Source: Isosphaeraceae bacterium (lineage in GTDB: Bacteria; Planctomycetota; Planctomycetia; Isosphaerales; Isosphaeraceae). From it: 35,196 bases of DNA. Location of the stretch: positions 1 to 35,196 of the forward strand of contig JANXSX010000108.1 of the NCBI GenBank assembly GCA_025356475.1, in the 5' to 3' direction. Of the stretch, positions 7,783 to 14,181 are shown in pieces. Position numbers and translations under genes: made by a program. Under the pieces are notes generated by a model. The model was given only the letters and a program-made list of their open reading frames with translations, made no database searches and was not told where the DNA came from. The first letter of the stretch is position 1; the number at the start of each line of letters is the position of its first letter.

Positions 7783-9771
7783 TTAACCGTTCATCTGTCC
7801 GGCTTCGATCTCGCCGGTCGCAAACTGGTTGAACTCGACATACTGCAAGTGGCGGTAGAGCTTGCTGTCGGTCTGGAGCTGGTGAGGTGGTCCCGCCGAA
7901 TCGACTCGCCCGTTATGGATCACGATCACATGATCACTCGACCGGATCGTCGAAAGCCGATGCGGCAAGAAGATCAAGGTCCGGCCAGGGGTCGCCAGCC
8001 TTGCGATCGTGTCGTCGAGCAGACTCTTGACCCCTTCACTGAGCGATTCGACCGGCTCTTCGATGATCAGGATCGATGGGTCGTGGAGTAATGCTCGCGC
8101 CAGAGCGATCTGAAAACGCTGGTCGGTCGTCAGGTAGGTATCGCCAAGTGGGCCGATCGTGGCATCGTAGCCCAGGGGCAAATCCTGGATGAACTGGTGA
8201 GCATGTGCGAGTTTCGCGGCTTCGATGATCTTGGGGAGGCTGTAACTCGCGTCACCCAGGCCGATGTTGGCCTTGATCGTGTCGGTGAAGAGGAGGTCGG
8301 CCTGCAGAACGGTTGCGACCTGGGCTCGGATCGATTCGAGGGTGACGTCGCGAAGATCGAGGCCGTCGATTCGGACCCGACCGATCTTGGGATCAATGAG
8401 GCGCGGGATCAAGCAGGCCAAGGCCAGCCTGGCATCCTCGTCGAGGCCAAGGATCGAAGTACGAATCCCTGCACGGATCTCCGCCGAGAAACCGTCGAGC
8501 AGCGTACGGCCCGAAACGCTCTCGATCGTGACGTTCTCGAACGTGATTCTCTCGCGCAGCGGGGGCAAGAAATGGGCCCCTCCAGTTTGTTGAAGCTCGG
8601 GCGATCGTGCCAGAAACTCCTCGATCGCTCCAGCCGAGCGGATTGCCCGAATGCTGATCCGCCGAGAGCGGACATACGCACGAGTTGGCTCAATCATGCC
8701 ACCAAGGGCACCTAGAAGAGTGAGCACCGCTGCGTTTGAGATTCGACCTTGGAGCACGCTCCAGCCGACCACCCCCAGGCCAAGCGTCAGTGCGGCACCG
8801 ATCAGAAGGATGTTGGAAGGTCGAAGAGTTGCCTCGGAACGGATTCGGCTCGCTTCCGCAGCCCTGTAGCGGTCGTTATGCTCGTCGAACCGCTCCTTAT
8901 CGATCACTTCCATGCCATAGACTCGCACGGTCCTCAACAAGGAGAGGTCTTCCTGGAGGAGGGAAAGTTGGAGGGCGGCGTCACGAGTTGCCGCCTGGGC
9001 TGCTAGGTCGGACGACTCACGGAGTGAGCGAAGGGCGTACCAGGTCAGGCCGCCGAGTGCGGCCAGGAAAAGGCTAAGCGGCCACGACACCAGGAGCGAG
9101 AATAGGACCCACCCCACCACGAGAACCACGATCCGAGGATGAAAATCGAGGTCGGTGAAGAGCCCTTCGCAAACGTCGTTGACTTCCCGAGTGAAGAGGT
9201 TGACGACGGGTCCCACCCCCTCAGTCGGTAACGACGATTGGCCAAGCCGGTACATCTGGCGGTGGATCAGCTTTCGCAACCCAGCGGCTGCGGTTGTTGA
9301 TGCATCGGCCATCGCTCCACGACGCGCCCTGGCAACCAAGGCCAGTGTCAACGCCAGAACAAGCCCAGTGGCGAGGAGCGTCGTTAAGGCCCCGAGGTTG
9401 TTTCCCAAGGGGAGAATGACCCGACAACCCCACTGGAGGAGCCCACCGAGCATGCGACCGGAAAAGCCCGCCTTTGGGGAGACCGAGAGGACCCACGCCG
9501 GCTTATTGAGACCGCGTCCAATCATCTGATCGAATGAGACCGAGACACCATCTAGAACGTAAAAAGTGGGGTCGCTAATCTGCCTTGGGGGGGCACCAAT
9601 ATCGTCCCAGTCGTTGAGACCGACCACGAGGAGAACGAGGAGCGATCCGACCGCTGCTAACGACAGCACCAGCAGTGAATGGACAACGCCCAAGATCTTG
9701 GATGTCGTAACAGCCCGCGCATCTTCGCCCATCAGGGCTTGGGCGCGGCGAAATGCGGGCGTAGTCGGCAT
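7783..9771 (-). CDS. ABC exporter (TMD-NBD fusion) with degenerate ATPase motifs
   Basis: A 662-residue protein with the layout of an ABC half-exporter: a membrane part of several hydrophobic helices (about residues 25-365) and a C-terminal nucleotide-binding domain (about 408-640). The ATPase motifs are badly eroded. The Walker A position reads G442-LDEDARLA, losing both inner glycines and the K-S/T pair. The signature LSGGQ reads LTTDQ (547-551). Walker B reads IIEEP, with Glu for the Asp. The Q-loop Gln (490), the second Walker B Glu and the H-loop His (604) remain. ATP hydrolysis by this site is therefore doubtful; it may act as a regulatory half of a heterodimer or as a pseudotransporter. 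The ATG at 9771 is preferred (GAGG 8 nt upstream) over a TTG at 9789. An ABC-2 permease gene lies 79 nt upstream. Confidence 0.85.
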   Translation of the reverse strand: MPTTPAFRRAQALMGEDARAVTTSKILGVVHSLLVLSLAAVGSLLVLLVVGLNDWDDIGAPPRQISDPTFYVLDGVSVSFDQMIGRGLNKPAWVLSVSPKAGFSGRMLGGLLQWGCRVILPLGNNLGALTTLLATGLVLALTLALVARARRGAMADASTTAAAGLRKLIHRQMYRLGQSSLPTEGVGPVVNLFTREVNDVCEGLFTDLDFHPRIVVLVVGWVLFSLLVSWPLSLFLAALGGLTWYALRSLRESSDLAAQAATRDAALQLSLLQEDLSLLRTVRVYGMEVIDKERFDEHNDRYRAAEASRIRSEATLRPSNILLIGAALTLGLGVVGWSVLQGRISNAAVLTLLGALGGMIEPTRAYVRSRRISIRAIRSAGAIEEFLARSPELQQTGGAHFLPPLRERITFENVTIESVSGRTLLDGFSAEIRAGIRTSILGLDEDARLALACLIPRLIDPKIGRVRIDGLDLRDVTLESIRAQVATVLQADLLFTDTIKANIGLGDASYSLPKIIEAAKLAHAHQFIQDLPLGYDATIGPLGDTYLTTDQRFQIALARALLHDPSILIIEEPVESLSEGVKSLLDDTIARLATPGRTLIFLPHRLSTIRSSDHVIVIHNGRVDSAGPPHQLQTDSKLYRHLQYVEFNQFATGEIEAGQMNG

Positions 9772-9850
9772 GCGTAAGGCCTCAATCAAGACGGTTTAAC
9801 GCCCTGAGAGGCCTCTCCTCGATCCAACGTGGTGGCACCGTTGGGCGAGA

Positions 9851-10672
9851 TCAGGCCAAGTCGCGATCCTCGAACAGAAGGAACGCGAACATCAGGGCTG
9901 CTCCACTGTACAATACACAATAACCGAATGCCGGTAAAACGTAGGTAATCCAGGGAATCTGGGCACCTGTGGCGATCGATGGGCCCGCGTTGAAGAATTC
10001 AAGCCCTGGCAGAGCCCAAGCGAAAAGCTGGGCCATGAAGCTCACCAACTCATTCGCCTGACCTTGCTTGGTCACTTCAACGAGGACTGGGCTGAGGTGG
10101 CCCAAGAAGAAGATCGCGATACAAACCACGAGATTCACGAGCATCGGCACACGCGTCGAGATCGCCACGCTGATCGCCGTGAGGACGGTAACCTCGAAAA
10201 AGCTGAGAACCAATCCTGGAAGAACCTGCGTGACTTGTGCGAGACGCTTGGCCGGTTCGACGACTCCGCCAGCAGCTTCGCGGAGGTCATACGCATACTT
10301 CATCCAGACTCCGCCGCAAAAGATGGAGCCAAGCAAGATAAACATTGCCAGCACGCCAAATTCAATCCCCAGGAACTTACCAACGATGAATTGACGACGA
10401 TTGATCGGCTTCGAGAGCAGGGTTATCGCCGTTTTCCCCTCAATCTCTTCCGCGACGGTCGAGCTCGAAGTCAGCAGGGCGAGTAGCAAGCAGATGAAGC
10501 CGATCGTCGAGAGGCCCGTGTCCTTGTACATCTTGATGTCTTCACCGAACGTGAAGTACGGGATGAAGACGGAAAAGAACAAGTAGGCACCCGCGATGAA
10601 GGCGAGCACGAAAAAAGCAGGCTGACGAACCGCCTCGCGAGCGGTGGCCATGGCGATAGTGAGCGATTTCAT
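9851..10672 (-). CDS. ABC-2 type transporter permease
   Basis: A 273-residue membrane protein with about six hydrophobic segments: an early one near residue 20-40, a pair around 55-70 and 105-130, two in 160-205, and a last one near 245-268. The segment TVAEEIEGKTAITLLSKPI (about residues 73-91) is the cytoplasmic coupling region typical of ABC-2 permeases that move drugs, polysaccharides or unknown cargo. These permeases need a separate ATPase. None with intact motifs is adjacent; the only ABC ATPase nearby is the degenerate exporter 79 nt downstream. The ATG at 10672 gives a family-like N-terminus, but no Shine-Dalgarno sequence is visible before it. It may form an operon with the acylphosphatase 59 nt upstream. 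Confidence 0.85.
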   Translation of the reverse strand: MKSLTIAMATAREAVRQPAFFVLAFIAGAYLFFSVFIPYFTFGEDIKMYKDTGLSTIGFICLLLALLTSSSTVAEEIEGKTAITLLSKPINRRQFIVGKFLGIEFGVLAMFILLGSIFCGGVWMKYAYDLREAAGGVVEPAKRLAQVTQVLPGLVLSFFEVTVLTAISVAISTRVPMLVNLVVCIAIFFLGHLSPVLVEVTKQGQANELVSFMAQLFAWALPGLEFFNAGPSIATGAQIPWITYVLPAFGYCVLYSGAALMFAFLLFEDRDLA

Positions 10673-10731
10673 GGGCGAGGAGGCTCGGGGGATAATGATG
10701 AGGCGAGAGAGAATGTCAAAACAACGGGGGA

Positions 10732-11007
10732 TCAGTACGAAATCACAAAACTATTGAGAGGCGAGTCCGTGATCGTTTCTTGGGTGCTGGAGACGCCGCC
10801 GATATACCTGCCGAGTTCGGGGGAGACTGCATCCAGAAATCGGCAGATTTCATTCTGGGAGCCTTCCACAAGCAGTTCGACGGTGCCGTGAGGTGTGTTT
10901 CGGACGTGGCCGGCAACTGAGAACCGCGACGCAATCATCTGGCTTCGAGCTCGAAATCCCACGCCTTGAACGTGCCCTGAATAGATGATCCGGCGACGTT
11001 CCAGCAA
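10732..11007 (-). CDS. acyP: acylphosphatase
   Basis: A 91-residue protein of the usual acylphosphatase size. It would hydrolyse acyl phosphates such as acetyl phosphate or 1,3-bisphosphoglycerate in the cytosol. The phosphate-binding loop GHVQGVGFR (residues 11-19) carries the catalytic Arg19, and Asn37 in HVRNTPHG is the second catalytic residue. The start is a TTG at 11007, supported by GGAGA 7 nt upstream; no ATG lies in frame before the catalytic loop. It may be the first gene of a run with the ABC-2 permease and the degenerate ABC exporter, but no functional link is obvious. Confidence 0.93.
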   Translation of the reverse strand: MLERRRIIYSGHVQGVGFRARSQMIASRFSVAGHVRNTPHGTVELLVEGSQNEICRFLDAVSPELGRYIGGVSSTQETITDSPLNSFVISY

Positions 11008-11638
11008 TCGTCTTCTCCGTCACTACGAGCTAGCCGTGAAAAGGTTCGCTCTTTCACCACCTTAGTTTAACCGAATCTCGGAACGACGACGATGGTCCTA
11101 TGCAGAAATTGCCCATTACCCATCACGGAGGATGTTGAAGAGTAGTTCAGACCTTGCGAGCTCCGACGTGCGGAACCGATACCAGCTTTTCCGACGAGTG
11201 CGCAGCTCGGTTCCGATGCCCCACCTCTCGGCCCATCCCATTCCTACTAGGGAGTGTGACGAGAGGAGCCCCGTGCTGAAGTTCCAGATTTGTTGGGATC
11301 GCGTAATGAGCTTGGCTCTATGTTCTATTGATAATTGGTGGTCGAGAACGGGCAATCGGACGTAACGTGCTTTCCCTATGGGCTTTGTCGCTGTATAAGG
11401 GCGGCCACAGACCAGCCCGAGGGATGGTGCAGGTATCGTCGGGTTTCTCTTGGGACACGGTCGTCTTCCCTGCGCTGGAATGTCGTGCCCCTTGAGGGCA
11501 AAAGCCGCTAAATTATCGACAATCAGGAAGAGGATTGCAGTTGGATACGCTGTTCCACCCTGTTGTTGAGCACTAACAGGCAGACACCGCACAAATTCCT
11601 GACACCTTGTTCAAGGATTCCATGATTTTTGTTAGAAG
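11008..11638. other. long intergenic region, no convincing gene
   Basis: This 631-nt stretch separates the acylphosphatase from the ferritin-like gene. A minus-strand frame of 158 codons (11116-11592) is open but has no recognisable domain and no clear ribosome binding site. Parts of it, such as ALKGHDIPAQG, remind me of translated intergenic repeats seen in planctomycete genomes, so a dispersed repeat remnant is more likely than a gene. The right edge carries the sigma-54-type promoter listed next. Confidence 0.4.
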
Positions 11639-11654
11639 TGGCACGGCATGTGCT
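11639..11654 (+). promoter_or_regulatory. sigma-54-type promoter of the ferritin-like gene
   Basis: TGGCACG-GCAT-GTGCT matches the -24/-12 consensus TGGCACG-N4-TTGCW at all but one position. The invariant GG (11640-11641) and GC (11652-11653) have the required 12-nt spacing. Transcription would start near 11665, giving a leader of about 135 nt before the ATG at 11800. Sigma-54 promoters need an enhancer-binding activator; none is encoded in this window. Confidence 0.6.
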
Positions 11655-11799
11655 AGGCTCCACAACGTCTACGATTGGGCGATTTGGAGAAGAAGAGGAA
11701 TTCGGAAAGATCGGACTCCTTGAGAGCGAACTAGATCCCGATCGTCGACGTAAGATGCGAGGTTTCTCATTTTTTTCTTCACCTGCCGAGGACTACACC

Positions 11800-12543
11800 A
11801 TGAAGATGCTGCACGATTCTGAAGGCCATGGCTCGACCGAAACCGATCCTCAGGTTAACGATGCGAGCCGTCGATCGTTCCTGAAACGGTCAGCCCTGGG
11901 GACTGTACCTGCTTTGCTCGGCGTTGCAGGACTTGCACAGGCTGGGGAGAAAAAGAAGCCAATCGCTACCGGTGGACCATCCTTGGTGATGACCGATGCT
12001 GTAAGGGCCTCTATCCCGAGTCTCTACCCCGGCTGGAATGCCAGGAATTTCCGTGAGATTCAGGCCGACGAGAATTCACACGCCGCTGAACTCCTCACCG
12101 TCCTTGGCACTGATGCTCGGCCCAAGCCGACATTTCAAGGGCTTGTGTCTTCAAACATTCAGCAGTTCGTTGCGATGTCGCAGATGTTTGAAAATACCGG
12201 TGTCGGCGCTTACCTTCAGGCCGGATACTTCATCAAGGACAAGACCTACGGCTTCGTAGCGAACCAGATCGCATTGGTTGAAGCGTATCACTCGGGCTAT
12301 CTCAACACCCTGGCGAACTCCCCGATCGTTCCGAACGGCAATCACTACGCAAACGGTCTCTCGGTCGCCCAGATCGTTGCAGCCGTTGGCCCCCTGATCG
12401 TCAGTCTCAATGGTGGTCCTCCTGCGGGCTACCAGGATGTTCAGTCGGACGCAAACGACATTAACATCCTCAACTTCGCCCTCCTCCTCGAATTCCTGGA
12501 ACAAGAGTTCTACAACATCAACGTCCCACGGTTCTTCGGTTGA
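11800..12543 (+). CDS. Tat-exported ferritin-like domain protein, apparently circularly permuted
   Basis: A 247-residue protein. The N-terminus has a twin-arginine signal, RRSFLKRSALG (about residues 24-34), then a hydrophobic stretch ending AQA-GEK, so it should be exported folded. The body carries the hallmarks of the Ferritin_2 family: an EIQADENSH segment with an ExxH, FENTGVGAY, VEAYHSGYL with a second ExxH, and ILNFALLLEFLEQEFYN. In ordinary Ferritin_2 proteins that last helix comes first; here it is at the C-terminus, so the four-helix bundle looks circularly permuted. Metal-binding Glu/His residues appear present, so a di-metal site is plausible; the reaction is unknown. The ATG at 11800 has GAGGAC 6 nt upstream; the frame is open further up, but that part holds the promoter. 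The gene is followed by a strong terminator. Confidence 0.85.
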   Translation: MKMLHDSEGHGSTETDPQVNDASRRSFLKRSALGTVPALLGVAGLAQAGEKKKPIATGGPSLVMTDAVRASIPSLYPGWNARNFREIQADENSHAAELLTVLGTDARPKPTFQGLVSSNIQQFVAMSQMFENTGVGAYLQAGYFIKDKTYGFVANQIALVEAYHSGYLNTLANSPIVPNGNHYANGLSVAQIVAAVGPLIVSLNGGPPAGYQDVQSDANDINILNFALLLEFLEQEFYNINVPRFFG

Positions 12544-12566
12544 TCTTGATCGGTAAGCTGTCAACA

Positions 12567-12602
12567 AAATCGGCCCTCGCGAAGCATCGCGAGGGCCGAT
12601 TT
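12567..12602. terminator. bidirectional terminator between convergent genes
   Basis: AAATCGGCCCTCGCG (12567-12581) and its perfect complement (12588-12602) form a 15-bp stem with a 6-nt loop. The A-run on one side and T-run on the other make it usable in both directions. It lies 24 nt past the ferritin-like stop and 33 nt past the stop of the minus-strand gene ending at 12635. Confidence 0.9.
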
Positions 12603-12634
12603 CATTGATCATTCAAGGCAAAGGCGAATGAAAC

Positions 12635-13960
12635 TCAGAGTCCATTGAGCTCAACTCGATCAACGACCGCATCCGAAGCGGCGATCGGTGTTGAGAGGCT
12701 GGAACGACCCGGCCCGACAGCGAGACCGGCCAACTCGTGACGGGACGCACCCGTGGAGTCGCCCGACTTGACGATCACCTTGAAGACGGTGAACGGCAGG
12801 CGGTTCTCGACCTTATAGGCGACTGCCCCCGAAGCCTTCTTGGCCGGCTTGACCCGAACGAATGCCGAAGCGACCGTCCGATCGAGCGTGGCAGCGAGGT
12901 CAGTGCCCGAGAGATTCGCGAGCGATTCAACGCGACTGAAGGGCAGGGCACCCAGCATCGTCCATTCGCCAGCGCTAGCTGAGCGGACGAGAATCTTGCC
13001 CTGGCTCTTGCCGTCATTTGCATTGAACACGACCGAGAGGTGCAGAGCAGGCCCATCGGTGGTTGGAGTGTCAGTCGATGCGAGAACCTTAACGGGCAAA
13101 CCGAGGACGTGAAGCCCTTCGAGTTCGCTCAGAAGTCTGCGTGAAGCATCGCTTTGGCCTTCGACTGTAACAAAGACACGCCCACTTTGAATGGTGGCCG
13201 GATCGACGAGGTCGCTCGTTGCAGAGCCATCGATCGCTTCAACGAATCGTGAGGCGAGCCCGATCTCGTGCAGGTTCATCACTCCATCGCCCTTCGATGA
13301 GGTGCCGACCTTTTCGGCCATCATGTCGAACGAGAGTCCGTTGGCGATGTTCCAGATCGCAGCTTGGGCAACGCCAAATGACGTCCCGTAGGTTGCGAGA
13401 CTGCGGAGTCCCTTACGGACGCGAGGATCGCGGGTGTAATCCTCGACATCGACCAGCTCAAGTTTGTCTTTGGCAGTCGGGGTCTTGAGGCCGTAGTTGA
13501 GACACACAGCGGAGAGTGTTAGGTCAACCGTCTGACCGGCGGGAACCGTGACGCTGGGTCCGCTCGCAGCCGAGACACCGACCGACCTGAAACCAGCTTG
13601 AGGAGCCGGGGCCTGGAAGCCTCCGAAACCTCCTGCGGGAGTTCCGATGGGTCCGAGACCAACGCTCTGGCCGCCTCGACCTTGTGCGGTGGCGTTGGCC
13701 CCGACGAGACCGGGAGGAATGACGATGTTCAGGAGCCTGGTTGAGGTGTTGGTGAGGCTCATTAGGGCTTTGCCCTGACCACCACCCCGCAGGTCGACTT
13801 TGAGTTCGCCCGACTTGCGAGCATCGAGAATCTTGACGGTGTCAGTCGAGGAATCGGCGGTTTGTCCGAGATCGGCAGCGTGGGACGCACCCACGAACAC
13901 ACCGCTCAACAGGCTCGCGGCCGAAAAGGCCCGGACCAGACTCAGGCGTCGCCACAGCAT
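12635..13960 (-). CDS. secreted protein of unknown function
   Basis: A 441-residue protein I cannot assign to a family. Residues 1-29 form a signal peptide (basic start, hydrophobic core, cleavage after SHA-AD), so it is exported. Around residues 95-130 is a Gly/Pro/Ala/Gln-rich stretch (GGFGGFQAPAPQ), probably a flexible linker. Before it lies a beta-rich segment (LTNTSTRLLNIVIPPG, about 68-83) like the intracellular-proteinase-inhibitor or 'conserved motif' domains of secreted planctomycete proteins. AAAGG lies about 7 nt before the ATG. It converges on the ferritin-like gene through a shared terminator, and lies downstream of another exported protein on the same strand, 221 nt away. A structural or surface role is a guess only. 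Confidence 0.8.
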   Translation of the reverse strand: MLWRRLSLVRAFSAASLLSGVFVGASHAADLGQTADSSTDTVKILDARKSGELKVDLRGGGQGKALMSLTNTSTRLLNIVIPPGLVGANATAQGRGGQSVGLGPIGTPAGGFGGFQAPAPQAGFRSVGVSAASGPSVTVPAGQTVDLTLSAVCLNYGLKTPTAKDKLELVDVEDYTRDPRVRKGLRSLATYGTSFGVAQAAIWNIANGLSFDMMAEKVGTSSKGDGVMNLHEIGLASRFVEAIDGSATSDLVDPATIQSGRVFVTVEGQSDASRRLLSELEGLHVLGLPVKVLASTDTPTTDGPALHLSVVFNANDGKSQGKILVRSASAGEWTMLGALPFSRVESLANLSGTDLAATLDRTVASAFVRVKPAKKASGAVAYKVENRLPFTVFKVIVKSGDSTGASRHELAGLAVGPGRSSLSTPIAASDAVVDRVELNGL

Positions 13961-14046
13961 CGCGTTGACCTTTCTGGACGGGGCCGCGCGGACGCGCTAA
14001 TTGCCCCGATGGTGCCACCACGGCTCCCGTCGGAGGGAGAAATCCG

Positions 14047-14067
14047 GGCGAGCCGCCAAGGCTCGCC
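14047..14067 (-). terminator. possible terminator of the PPC-domain gene
   Basis: GGCGAGCC (14047-14054) and GGCTCGCC (14060-14067) form a perfect 8-bp stem with a 5-nt loop, about 115 nt past the stop of the minus-strand gene at 14182. Read on the minus strand it is followed by CGGATTTCTCCC, a short T run. Confidence 0.4.
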
Positions 14068-14181
14068 TCTGCGATCGATCGTTCCAACCAAACGCGTTGT
14101 CAGGGTCGGGTTCAGCTAGGCTCAACCTGCCTAGATTCACCCGTTAACCCAGTCGACGTCGCGCACTCGGAAACTATTCAA

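Noticed and set aside
11116-11592. A 158-codon minus-strand frame in an intergenic region
   Set aside because: No family features or ribosome site; parts resemble translated intergenic repeats. Kept only as a note on the gap.
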